A stretch of 56,878 bases of DNA from an uncultured Pseudomonadota bacterium (GTDB lineage: Bacteria > Pseudomonadota > Alphaproteobacteria > RF32 > CAG-239). This document shows, piece by piece, positions 26,801-35,020 of the stretch. The notes under the pieces are model-generated. The model worked only from the letters and a program-made list of their open reading frames with translations, searched no databases and was not told the origin of the DNA. Where the stretch lies: the NCBI GenBank assembly GCA_949292375.1, contig CASEZG010000008.1, positions 1-56,878 on the forward strand, in the 5' to 3' direction. Numbering within the stretch: the stretch's first letter is position 1; every line of letters begins with the position of its first letter. A program made the translations under genes and the position numbers.

Positions 26801-27323
26801 AATTTGCCTCATGCCATGAGATGATAAAATTATTTTGGACATTTCCATGAATAACGGGAATCCAACTCATCGTAATATTGCAGGTTTGGTTACCGCGGAG
26901 TTCTTCATCCGAGCAATAATCTTCATAGGTAAAGCCATCAAACGGGGGTTCAGCCAAATCTACGTCATCAATTTTTATAGCTGTTTTACCATTGGTTCCG
27001 ATAGTCAATACATTTTTTGCTTCAGTTCCTAAGACAACCTGTCCCATTGAGATCGGGTCCGGCGTCATGGTTATCGGAACTTCTCCGTCATCAATCATAT
27101 CAAATTCGATATTATCGGTCAGAGGACTTGTATTGGTTATGTTCAAAGCATCATCATTAGCCGTAAAGACAGGCTCTTCATACTCATCTACGACATTGTT
27201 GCTTTTTATCAAAAGGACAACACCAAACACAAAAATTATAAAAGATGTAATACCAACCGCAAGAATTATGCGGTTGGTTTTTTTTACATAACTTTCAGAA
27301 TGTGTCAGTATTTCCTTGCTCAT
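23889..27323 (-). CDS. Inner-membrane-anchored repeat protein, N-terminal partner of the split VirB10
   Basis: A 1144-residue bitopic protein: 16 cytoplasmic residues, one membrane segment (about 17-39), an Ig-like domain (about 85-192) that resembles the ASH/choice-of-anchor type and holds two cysteines, a CNFC motif (197-200) and then a repeat ladder from residue 230 to the end. The units have the core DGTVVDxNGNVIG. This is the membrane-anchor half expected of a VirB10, but without the barrel, which is encoded by the next gene. The two genes are separated by one base, so they are translationally coupled and probably made in equal amounts. The repeat core suggests the two chains interact or run in parallel across the periplasm. 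Confidence 0.8.
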   Translation of the reverse strand: MSKEILTHSESYVKKTNRIILAVGITSFIIFVFGVVLLIKSNNVVDEYEEPVFTANDDALNITNTSPLTDNIEFDMIDDGEVPITMTPDPISMGQVVLGTEAKNVLTIGTNGKTAIKIDDVDLAEPPFDGFTYEDYCSDEELRGNQTCNITMSWIPVIHGNVQNNFIISWHEANLTKSSAKAAKVSVEGTAIRKEDCNFCENALPGGGTTEQNQAEIATKQVSNAVAPNGEVIGTIDEDGYVRDANGNIIGRKNANGLIVDENGNVIGVGDNRKLVYDEFGNVIGYVNPDGTVVDKDGNVIGKMLPDGTVVDLNGNVIGKAVDAGYVYDENGNIIGRVLPDGTVVDMNGNVIGRLNEKGEVVDANGNVIGYVTKPGRTAIDENGNVLGVVMPNGSIVDANGNVVGSVDENGNVVAEEVIGKVGPKRRLAYDKDGNVIGYIDENGNVVDFNGNVIGKMLEDGTLVDLNGNVIGKAGEYVDLALDKDGKVIGYVGADGKVYDKNGNVIGYVDKDGNVVSNVKRKIGSLVRVEQIPVTPQGTILGIIKNNGTVENEDKQVIGRILSNGLVKDTSGNKIIAKLVRGGLVVGYGCRNIGYLDKNGKITKGNKELPYKIMSDGIVVDEAGSYIGEVVQPGSVFDNTCTQIGEVGTDGIVRDNANNYVGCVNPDGTVLNESGEIIGGVSRSGIAVTYDGEYLGKVSTNGIVQSAALLPVGCVGTYGDVFNKDGGYMGKVLENRYAYDLSGNFINMIGENGKVSIPGGGEARLYANNLLANDNNQIVGVALQEKAIVVDASGKIMGRLFPDGNVYNDKGVSLGKLHGNGLSFFNGKLGKLMPHGEVVDFYGKKIGKVNYDGRVLNRFGELQGKIDAKGTFVDNNNEYRGGVLPHGAAIGYDGSYLGYATSDGTVINLDGKNEGITSSDGKILNNDGEVIGEVISEDIVTDIWGNYKGRVNSLGDVLDNKNTNITAILPGGSTDKNLSLLKHGAVIDFGGNVVGAVMPDGSVIDTNNVVFGRVLSDGSVINQAGNLVGEIAGGDIVIGNNDKVAGYVDLSGNIIGKDKSVIGRSLSGGLAIDMNDNILGRIYKIGATILGNDGKYIGRLAADGSVISVEGKNIGYLKNNGSFIDLDKKVSGYALQEVAKNRRN
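23900..26640 (-). repeat. Coding repeat ladder in the anchored VirB10 partner
   Basis: Units of about 51-60 bases, most alike between about 25780 and 26620, where the + strand shows ATAACATTGCC-type cores again and again. The near-identity at the DNA level there suggests recent duplication; units toward 23900 are diverged. Reading frame is kept, so copy number can vary without loss of the protein. Confidence 0.9.
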
Positions 27324-28957
27324 TGAGTTCTGACCACGCTACAAAAGACACCATTTCGACCTAATCTGCTGCAGGCAGAATCACCTGCATCCAAAGATTT
27401 TACAGGGCCGACGCGCAAATGGAATAATTCCTTACCCTGACCATCTGCCGGCGTATCAACTGAGAAAAATGGCTGATATGAACCCAAAACATCAGGATAC
27501 TTACTTGATAGATTGTCCCACAAATGCTCCAAATTCGTAACATCGGCATCCGTGCCAAGCTCAATAGAAATATTTGACCCCTCGCCAACAAAACCACTTC
27601 CATAACCGTAACGTTGAGCCATGCTTTGAGCTCCGGCATCATATTGATTATTATTGCTTATGCGTTGCATTTTTGAATAATCAAAGCCGTCATTGTTTGG
27701 GTAACCCGCCCCCTTTGTGCTCTGAGAGCCATTTGCCGGAACAATTTCCTCGCCAGTGCCCAGCTTAACATCATATTGACCGGGGATATTTCCGAATCCG
27801 CCTTCATATTGAACGCCACCGTCGAACTCGCTGCCTCCATTAGACTTTCCTCCACCATAGTTTCCTGAAGCAGACGGAAGTGCCGGAGGAACATCCCAAC
27901 GGTTGTTATCAAAATCTGTTGCATAGGTAGCATCTTCTAAGCCGGCATCATCTGAACGGCGCATTTTTAAGCAAACAATTCTTTTACCATTGCGCATTAC
28001 CATATCGCCGATACCCTCAACAATAATCAAACGATTGTTCGGCCCCTTTGTTCTAAAGCCAACCGGAACTTCTATTCGCTCAACAATTAAGGTAACTATC
28101 GGGCGTTGTGTCATATTTAGGGCTTTTTCGCCTAAATCAATATATGTGAAGATATCGTCTCTCCATACGCGTTCCGGTGCTATAACCACATCATCGGGGT
28201 TGGGAACATAAATTTCTATATCAAAGCGAAATTTGCTCGGGTCAAGCGGAATACTTTTAATCCAATCGGCCATTTGAAAACGTTTGGTAAAAGTAGAATC
28301 CACCGAATTACCCGATGCTCCTCCCCTGTTATAATGACTGGCATTAATGCCATACCCACCGCCTAATGATGATGTTCTGCCGCTTGATGCTCCAGCTCCA
28401 CCTGAGCCGGACGGTCCATCAATAACTTCAATATCAATAATCGAATTGGTTAGACGCTCTGTATTTACACCCTCGCTTTTTACATAGAAAACATACTTAT
28501 TACCCGAACGACCAAAGACGATAACGTTCGTATCCACACCAACGTTAGCTCCCTTTCTTGGGTATAAAAGCAAGGTATTAGGACCAGATATTTGTCCGTC
28601 AAAGGTTGCATTGTCACCAATATAAATATCCTCAATTAATTCCCAATTTGGAAAATTAACCAAAGTCATCATACCTTCTCTTAAGCGAATAGGAAGAACT
28701 AAATCAGGTGACCAATAATATCTTGAATAAGCCGGCTTACTTTGACCTTCGCCTAAATTTTGCATTGGATCGAGCCAAGCACTTTGTATCATTCCTAAGG
28801 AGTTAAAGCCGGCATAGCCCATATTCATCGGCATATACTGACCTTGGCTTTGGTCCGCATTTTGATCAAGGCTGTTCATAGTTGCCTGGGCATATACTCC
28901 TTTTGCCCAAAGAACCAAAGTAAAGAAAATACATATTTTAGCCGACCTTAAAATCAT
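27320..28957 (-). CDS. virB9: VirB9-family T4SS outer-membrane-complex protein with C-terminal SPOR domain
   Basis: A 545-residue periplasmic protein with a signal peptide (to about residue 23). Residues about 80-180 look like the VirB9 N-domain; 255-340 carry the VirB9 C-domain pattern (APERVWRDDIFTYIDLG, then a VEGIGDMVMRNGKRIVCLK-like end). VirB9 forms the outer-membrane ring with VirB7 and VirB10. A Gly/Asn-rich linker leads to about 70 extra residues ending in LFHLRVGPVKSLDAGDSACSRLG, which has the strand-helix pattern and two cysteines of a SPOR domain, a fold that binds glycan strands lacking stem peptides. This fusion would tie the ring to peptidoglycan. It overlaps the next gene's start by 4 bases. 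Confidence 0.88.
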   Translation of the reverse strand: MILRSAKICIFFTLVLWAKGVYAQATMNSLDQNADQSQGQYMPMNMGYAGFNSLGMIQSAWLDPMQNLGEGQSKPAYSRYYWSPDLVLPIRLREGMMTLVNFPNWELIEDIYIGDNATFDGQISGPNTLLLYPRKGANVGVDTNVIVFGRSGNKYVFYVKSEGVNTERLTNSIIDIEVIDGPSGSGGAGASSGRTSSLGGGYGINASHYNRGGASGNSVDSTFTKRFQMADWIKSIPLDPSKFRFDIEIYVPNPDDVVIAPERVWRDDIFTYIDLGEKALNMTQRPIVTLIVERIEVPVGFRTKGPNNRLIIVEGIGDMVMRNGKRIVCLKMRRSDDAGLEDATYATDFDNNRWDVPPALPSASGNYGGGKSNGGSEFDGGVQYEGGFGNIPGQYDVKLGTGEEIVPANGSQSTKGAGYPNNDGFDYSKMQRISNNNQYDAGAQSMAQRYGYGSGFVGEGSNISIELGTDADVTNLEHLWDNLSSKYPDVLGSYQPFFSVDTPADGQGKELFHLRVGPVKSLDAGDSACSRLGRNGVFCSVVRTQ

Positions 28958-28978
28958 TACTTTATCACCTTATAAACT

Positions 28979-29707
28979 TTATCTAATTTTGTTATATGAT
29001 AATGAATACCTTACAACCGTAAAACCAACCGGATTTTTTAACCTTTCTCCATATTTTACGCTTTTTCGGCTATACATAATACGAAGAGACGCCGTCCAAT
29101 AGTTTACTTCCGGAGCCGGAGAATCCGGATACATATCTTGAGTTTCATATTCAACTTGCCACAACCCTCTGCCGAGCTCGTTGACTGTCAGTATGCGCAC
29201 ATTGCGCTGCAAAGAGCGCGCCCGAATCAAATCCAAAGCCTTCTTGGCCGTTTTTTCCAAAAATTCGTTATATACAGCAGATGAGGACATCTCTTGAACA
29301 GGACCACCCGGCATCCACCGAGCCTCCATCTCCGAAATATCTCTATCAAATGAACTTCTGAGCAAAACATATTGACGAACAAAGACTTCCGTTATGGCTT
29401 TTTGGTCTTCCATTCGACCTTTAATCGGCTGAATATTATAGACTTGTTCTTGTTTATTTTGGAAGGTGAGCAAAAAAGGCTCAACACGATAAAGAGGCAA
29501 CACCTGCCCTATTGCCAAAAATAGAACTATATTGCAGCATAAACTTATGGCCGTAATTATAGCGAAAGCTCTCGCGGTCCAGAGGTAACGTTTTTCTCCA
29601 ACATTTGCGACAAAAACATCTTCCGAGCGAGGTTGCTTTCTTGCTGCAGGCCTTGCTCCGCCAATGAGTTTTTGCTGTGTGTTATTTCCTTCCAGCTGGT
29701 TTGCCAT
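28979..29707 (-). CDS. virB8: VirB8-family T4SS inner-membrane protein, second paralog
   Basis: A 242-residue bitopic protein: about 45 cytoplasmic residues, a membrane segment (about 48-70) and a periplasmic domain of the VirB8 fold. Signature stretches are FVRQYVLLRSSFD near residue 110, WTASLRIMY near 205 and NPVGFTVVRYS near the end, all shared in order with the paralog at 30033. VirB8 helps assemble the periplasmic core with VirB9 and VirB10. It is encoded between the VirB7-like lipoprotein and VirB9, the standard order. Confidence 0.9.
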   Translation of the reverse strand: MANQLEGNNTQQKLIGGARPAARKQPRSEDVFVANVGEKRYLWTARAFAIITAISLCCNIVLFLAIGQVLPLYRVEPFLLTFQNKQEQVYNIQPIKGRMEDQKAITEVFVRQYVLLRSSFDRDISEMEARWMPGGPVQEMSSSAVYNEFLEKTAKKALDLIRARSLQRNVRILTVNELGRGLWQVEYETQDMYPDSPAPEVNYWTASLRIMYSRKSVKYGERLKNPVGFTVVRYSLSYNKIR

Positions 29708-29725
29708 AATTTTTCATCAACCTTC

Positions 29726-29914
29726 TTAAATTGTTGCGACAAACCAATCCGGCAAATCTTTAGGTAGCTCAACTTGCAAGCACGCACAAGGAGAAAGTTT
29801 AAGTTCATCTACACCTTTACCTACGCCTACCGGCTCAGCCTCATAGTACGAGCCAAAAATACCGCAAGCCGTCAGCATAAGCAACAGGAATAACATAATA
29901 AATTTTTTGCTCAT
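29726..29914 (-). CDS. VirB7-like small lipoprotein
   Basis: A 62-residue protein with a lipoprotein signal (LTAC, Cys17) and a short mature part containing a CAC pair near residue 44. Size, lipidation and position between two VirB8 genes and upstream of VirB9 match VirB7, the lipoprotein that stabilises VirB9 at the outer membrane, in some systems through a disulfide. AAGGA lies about 9 bases before the ATG. Sequence alone is too short for a firm family call. Confidence 0.68.
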   Translation of the reverse strand: MSKKFIMLFLLLMLTACGIFGSYYEAEPVGVGKGVDELKLSPCACLQVELPKDLPDWFVATI

Positions 29915-30032
29915 TGTGATACATCCTTATAACCATATACGCGTATAGATATTATGAACTTAAACTCTTTTATTTTAAAAGTCTAACCCCATAAGGGTAA
30001 AATCCCCAACTTATCAACAGGCAATGATGTTT

Positions 30033-30791
30033 TTAGAAAATTTCGACTTCGGTTTGTGAATATCTGGTAACTGTAAAGCCTATCGGATTTATTAAGCGCA
30101 AACCGACAAATTCTCGTCCTTTTATGAAATATGCCGTTACGGATGCCGTCCAATAACGCGTGCTTAAAATCAGAGCTCGTGTATTTTGATTACGCATATT
30201 GGTAGACAAGTCATATGTTTTGAAGTCAACTTTCCAGACCGGACTCTTTTCTCCACCAAGTTTGCCTATGGAGATAATTTCAACTTCACGCACCATCTCT
30301 GCTTCAATAATTCTACTCCAAATGCTGTCTCGATAGGTCGAAAATTGTCCAAAAACATAATCTGAAGACAGAAAGTTCATCATACCTCCGGGGAACCATC
30401 TTGTCTGCATCTCTTTTTCATCCGCAATGATTGTATTGCGCAAGAGAACATATTGGCGGACAAATGTCTCCATTAACTGGTTCTTTGACGCCATTGTATA
30501 GGATATAGGTTCGTAACGAACAATACCATCTGATGTGTCTTGTTTTATGATAAGAAATGGCTCTACCGTAACCTGAGGGGCTAATTTAAATAAAACAAGC
30601 GATGAGCTCATGAAAAGAGTCAACGAAATGGCAGAAAAGAAAATAAATAAACGAGAAAGCCACATATAGTATTTGAGCTTGAAGCCTGATACTTCTTTCT
30701 CTGTTTCTATCGCAAATTCTTTTCTTTGCCCATTGGCATCGGTTAAAGAAAGAATCTTTGTGCCTTCTAATATGTTGTTTTGTTCACTCAT
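30033..30791 (-). CDS. virB8: VirB8-family T4SS inner-membrane protein, first paralog
   Basis: A 252-residue bitopic protein: about 45 cytoplasmic residues, a membrane segment (about 47-72) and a VirB8-type periplasmic domain with FVRQYVLLRNTI near residue 113, RYWTASVTAYF near 217 and NPIGFTVTRYSQ near the end. It shares these marks with the gene at 28979 but is clearly diverged elsewhere, so the pair is an old duplication, as in the rvh system of Rickettsiales. A 118-base gap, in which I see nothing coding, separates it from the VirB7-like gene. The 9-base spacing from the gene upstream places it in the same transcript. Confidence 0.9.
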   Translation of the reverse strand: MSEQNNILEGTKILSLTDANGQRKEFAIETEKEVSGFKLKYYMWLSRLFIFFSAISLTLFMSSSLVLFKLAPQVTVEPFLIIKQDTSDGIVRYEPISYTMASKNQLMETFVRQYVLLRNTIIADEKEMQTRWFPGGMMNFLSSDYVFGQFSTYRDSIWSRIIEAEMVREVEIISIGKLGGEKSPVWKVDFKTYDLSTNMRNQNTRALILSTRYWTASVTAYFIKGREFVGLRLINPIGFTVTRYSQTEVEIF

Positions 30792-30800
30792 CTTTTTCTA

Positions 30801-33800
30801 TTAATAAGCCGCACAGAACGGTCGTTTGAAGTTATTTAACTGTTTTTTGAACTCTTCCTCCACTTGCTTGTCATATTCGCCGACAACGCTCTTATTTACT
30901 TCTTCTGACTTTATCTGTTCATCCAGCTCGCTGTCTGATGGTGAATTTTCGTTCAGAGAAAGTAGTTCATTCTTATCTTTACGCAAAGCGGTAAAAATAC
31001 GCTTAATTTTGTTCAATCTTTCTTCAACGACTTCGTTATCCGTGACATCTACACCTGATATCCCCGAAAAACCACTTTCGACCAACTCATTTTTGTATCT
31101 ATCCAGATTATCCCTTGCTAATTCATAATCTTCTGAATTTGAGATATCAAAATCAGCTGAAGGCGCGTAGCCGGCTGAGGTTAGCTGCTCTTTTAACATT
31201 GCCGTGCCCTCATCTAAGTCAGCTTTCAGTTCCTCCATTGATAGTCTATAGGTAGTTTCTACCTCAACGAAGTTAAGAAAGTCGCCTATTTGATTTGTAC
31301 TATACATCGTGTTCATATAGAGCTCATCTTTAAGGTTTCTTTCTGTTTCCTCGCTTGTTGAGGCGTTTTCATCCATGCTTTTTAATCTGTCAAAAACTTC
31401 TTGCGGCTTATCGGCAAAACGGAGACCTCCTTCCTCTTCCGCTTTCAATAAAGTTCCCAACTCGCTCGGGTTCCCTAAGCTTTCTTGCGGTTGGACGGCT
31501 GCCGGACCCTCGGTGTCTGCCTCAATATCCCTGACTGTATAGAAAAATTTTGCCGCAATACCTTTATTCCCAACCAATTCTATTTCTTGGCATTGAGGAA
31601 GATTACTCTCATTTAAGGTGTTATTTGCATCAGTGTTTTTGTTTAGTTTCTCTTCAATATACACGCCTATTTTCTTCAGAAACTCTTGTGTAAGCGAATT
31701 TTTTTCTTCATTACTTCCGCCAGAACCATCTGAAAGTCCGTTAACGACCATATATTGTCCCTCATAGGGGTCTATATCTATAATTTTTCCATCCAACTTG
31801 CATGGGTAACGTCCGCCCCGCATAAAGTTTGCTTCTCGACCACTCCCTGCCTCTAAGATGGCATTTAAATCTGCTCCTTGTTCTACAAACACATCTTCTT
31901 TAAGCATTGTTTGCCAAATTGCAGGGATTTCTTCTCCGTAATTAAGAAAACCTTCACGCGTTACGACACCATCTGCCGTCTGCGGAACATTTTCATAGCT
32001 TGTACCATCAAAGAACACGATTTCTCTTGCCGGTGGCATGTACATTTCCGGTGCTGCTTTAGGTGCTGCAAAATCTTTATCTTTTGGGGTTATTCCTAAA
32101 AAGTATTCACTATCTGCTGTATCACAACGTCCGTCTGCACAGGCTTTTTGTGTTACAATCTTTTGAAACAGCGTTGTCAGAGCTTGACTGATTGCCGTGT
32201 TTGAACCAAATTCTTTTACTGATGATGAAACATTCATTAACTCTTCCAGCGAGATGTTTTGTAGTTTTTTCATCAGCTCGGCATGACGTTTGACGACCAT
32301 TGCCGAACTTCCCGGAAGATATAGTTCATCTCCGAGTTTATAAATATCCGCACGGGCTTTTTCTACTTCTTCTACGGCATAGTTTTTAGTGTCGCCAATC
32401 AAACCTTCTGCTTTGCTTATCAGCCCTTTTACCGAAGCTGTTCCAATCAAATCTCCAACAACCGTCTTCTCTACCTTGTTTTGATATATGCTGAGCACTG
32501 TTTGAGCTGCCTTAGCTACCTTATTGTCTTCCAACTTTTTTCTGGACAGTAATTTTTGAGCTAAGTGTGAGACCTCTATTTTCTTGACTTGAGCAGCATA
32601 AGCAGCATCAGCAGCCTTTATTTTCTCTTCAATTTGGCTTAGCTGTTCTTTAAGAGATTTTACTTTCTCTTCTTGAGTTTGAGACAAAGATTGATAGCGT
32701 TTTATTTCCGCTTCGGCGGATGCCTCTTTCTCTTGGCTTTCTTTAATGCTTTCCTTGGCAACAGTCTGTGCCAAAGTTTCTCCCTCCTCAGCTTCGCCAT
32801 AGTTAGCTATGTCCGTTGCTTGCTCTAACTGAATCTCATAATCTTCTATTGAAGATTGAGCGGATAATTGCTCTTGCTTTAGCTGATTGATACGTTCATT
32901 AAAACTGTTTAATTTTTCTATGGCTTCATCCAAATTTTTGTTTATACTATCTTTTTGTGTTTGTAGTGCTTTTATTGCCGCCGCATGCTCTGCTTCGGCT
33001 TGGGCTATAGCTGTTTGTTTTTGATCTTGACCAGAAGTCAACTCATTTTCCGCGGTATTTTCTTCAACTTCTTCATCTTCAGGCAAAGCGGAAGCAAGTT
33101 TGCTGAGTTCCTTTGCATTATATGCTTTCACATCAGCGTCTTCAGTCAAAATATTGTTAAGCTCTTTAGCAATTTCCAGAGCTGTCTTATTAAACTGCAA
33201 TGCGGCCAAATATTCTTTAATGTTGTTATATTTGCCGTCAATATATTGATTATAAAAGTTCTTCTGATCATTCCATATCGGGAAGCGTACTTTAGGCGTA
33301 CCCCATTGCGGATTTTTTGAATATTGGTCTTCGGCTAATTTTTTTGAAGCTTCCGCACCGATTTTCCATGCAATCATTTCGGTTTCGCGATTTATAGCAC
33401 TTGCTTTTTCCATATCCGAAGGGTTTGTTAAATCCTGATTTTTTTCTTTGTATTTTTCTTCATTTTCTTTGCGATTGGACATATCTGAGGTATCAAAAAG
33501 CTCTATTTCCGTGACCGAGACATTTTCGCTGTCTATCGGTGATGTGGTCTCGGCTTTGGCTATTTCAAAAGCCTTAATTGCCCAACCGGACAAGCCTGAA
33601 CGCAAATCATAATTTGCTATATTTTCATCGGATATCGGACCACCACTCCAAATTTTTTCAGGAGAAGAATAGTATCTGCCCAAAAAACCCAGAACACACT
33701 GGTCAGATGCTTTCAGCATCTCTAATGATTTTTCATGTAATTGCTTAAAGCGATTATATTTTTCAGCATTTTCTTTATATGTCGGCAAAGACTGGAGAAG

Positions 33801-35009
33801 GTTATGAACCTCAAGTGCTTTTGTGGCCTGTTCATATAAGGGATCAAGCTTGTTTAATTCTGCCATTTTTTCCTCGCTCCCATCAAAAGGAGTTCCGAGA
33901 TCCGGCTTGGGAGCTGTTACAAAACTAACAAAAGATTTTTCTGGGATTTCAAACTCTTCATCCTCCTCGTCTTCATCTTCGGAAGTAGTGGAAGCTTGTG
34001 TTGTCGTAGACTGTTTGATTTGTGTACTGAAAAGGCCTATGGCTTCTTGCCGTGAGGCGTTTACTGCTTTCTCTTGTTTGGCTTTGGCAAAGGCTTCTAT
34101 TGAAGCTCCGCCATTACTGCTAATGGTTGGTTGATTACTTACAGTTACTTTTTGAAAATTATTAAAGTCTATTTGAGCAAAAGCCAAAACTTCCGAATTT
34201 TTGTAAGATGCGTTTGAAGCCAATTGCATATTGTCTCTCTTGTCTATGCAAGAGCTTTTTTTGCTTTTGGGCATTGCAGGAGATACATATTCTTTAATGG
34301 CATAGGCGGCATCAAGCTGAGCACGCATCGCGGCAAGCTCTTCAGTTATTTTCAAAAGCTCATTCATTATGTCATATGCCGTATAGGCGTTTTTCCATGT
34401 GCCGTTATTATCATCACCGGCTTGTGTGCCATGACTTGTATTTTCTCCGGTTGCCAGAGATGGTGAAAGATCTGCAAATTTTACCTCCAAAGCATCAAGC
34501 TCTTTTTCCATCTCCCTTGCCGCAACATAAGTTTCAATGACTGTGTCTTGGTAAAACTCGTCGGCTTTCTTGCGATATTCCGTATTGGCCGTTGCATCCG
34601 TTGCTGAGGGATAAGTTAGAAACAACTTATAGATTGCCTCTTTAACTGATGATGGTTTTTCAATATCGGCAATTTTGCATTTCGCAATTTTTTTGCTGCC
34701 TTCTACTGCCGTTTCTTTGCTCTTTTGTTCATCTTTTGTAGGCATTAAACCGCTAACTGTTTCACCATACGCTGTTTTGACCGCTTTGGTTAATTTGGTT
34801 TGACCTTCTTGGATTTTTCCGGCTGTTGTTGTTATTGTATTGGTTACCTTAGCTGCAGTATCCGTTACCATAGGGCCTGCTGCTCCAGGGTCGGAACTTA
34901 CCACCCACGCCGGAGGAGGAATTACAAAAGCTTTGGCTGAGGTTGTCAGATACAACGCCACAAAAAAAATCAAGGAGAAAATAATTTTTTTGTTCATATT
35001 TATGTTCAT
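30801..35009 (-). CDS. Giant secreted coiled-coil protein in the VirB5 position
   Basis: A 1402-residue protein with a signal peptide (cleavage near AKA, about residue 28). Most of the chain is charged helix; the strongest coiled coil is about 670-850, where Glu/Gln/Ala/Lys repeats dominate. A more globular part (about 990-1180) contains a GGRYPCKLDGKIIDIDPYEGQY stretch and a few cysteines. There are no membrane segments after the signal, so it should be periplasmic or exported. It follows three other secreted coiled-coil genes (495-660 residues and one of 221) in the slot where virB5 lies in VirB operons. VirB5 kinship is suggested by position and helical character only; it is far longer than any usual VirB5 (~220 residues). 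Confidence 0.7.
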   Translation of the reverse strand: MNINMNKKIIFSLIFFVALYLTTSAKAFVIPPPAWVVSSDPGAAGPMVTDTAAKVTNTITTTAGKIQEGQTKLTKAVKTAYGETVSGLMPTKDEQKSKETAVEGSKKIAKCKIADIEKPSSVKEAIYKLFLTYPSATDATANTEYRKKADEFYQDTVIETYVAAREMEKELDALEVKFADLSPSLATGENTSHGTQAGDDNNGTWKNAYTAYDIMNELLKITEELAAMRAQLDAAYAIKEYVSPAMPKSKKSSCIDKRDNMQLASNASYKNSEVLAFAQIDFNNFQKVTVSNQPTISSNGGASIEAFAKAKQEKAVNASRQEAIGLFSTQIKQSTTTQASTTSEDEDEEDEEFEIPEKSFVSFVTAPKPDLGTPFDGSEEKMAELNKLDPLYEQATKALEVHNLLQSLPTYKENAEKYNRFKQLHEKSLEMLKASDQCVLGFLGRYYSSPEKIWSGGPISDENIANYDLRSGLSGWAIKAFEIAKAETTSPIDSENVSVTEIELFDTSDMSNRKENEEKYKEKNQDLTNPSDMEKASAINRETEMIAWKIGAEASKKLAEDQYSKNPQWGTPKVRFPIWNDQKNFYNQYIDGKYNNIKEYLAALQFNKTALEIAKELNNILTEDADVKAYNAKELSKLASALPEDEEVEENTAENELTSGQDQKQTAIAQAEAEHAAAIKALQTQKDSINKNLDEAIEKLNSFNERINQLKQEQLSAQSSIEDYEIQLEQATDIANYGEAEEGETLAQTVAKESIKESQEKEASAEAEIKRYQSLSQTQEEKVKSLKEQLSQIEEKIKAADAAYAAQVKKIEVSHLAQKLLSRKKLEDNKVAKAAQTVLSIYQNKVEKTVVGDLIGTASVKGLISKAEGLIGDTKNYAVEEVEKARADIYKLGDELYLPGSSAMVVKRHAELMKKLQNISLEELMNVSSSVKEFGSNTAISQALTTLFQKIVTQKACADGRCDTADSEYFLGITPKDKDFAAPKAAPEMYMPPAREIVFFDGTSYENVPQTADGVVTREGFLNYGEEIPAIWQTMLKEDVFVEQGADLNAILEAGSGREANFMRGGRYPCKLDGKIIDIDPYEGQYMVVNGLSDGSGGSNEEKNSLTQEFLKKIGVYIEEKLNKNTDANNTLNESNLPQCQEIELVGNKGIAAKFFYTVRDIEADTEGPAAVQPQESLGNPSELGTLLKAEEEGGLRFADKPQEVFDRLKSMDENASTSEETERNLKDELYMNTMYSTNQIGDFLNFVEVETTYRLSMEELKADLDEGTAMLKEQLTSAGYAPSADFDISNSEDYELARDNLDRYKNELVESGFSGISGVDVTDNEVVEERLNKIKRIFTALRKDKNELLSLNENSPSDSELDEQIKSEEVNKSVVGEYDKQVEEEFKKQLNNFKRPFCAAY

Positions 35010-35020
35010 TTTCTTTCTCC

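Noticed and set aside
18380..30791. Assignment of these genes to a Dot/Icm (I-type) system (DotB, DotG, DotH, DotI)
   Set aside because: Gene order, the VirB3-VirB4 overlap, the VirB11 motifs and the VirB9/VirB10 domains fit the P-type system; the resemblance to DotG is only that both have repeats.
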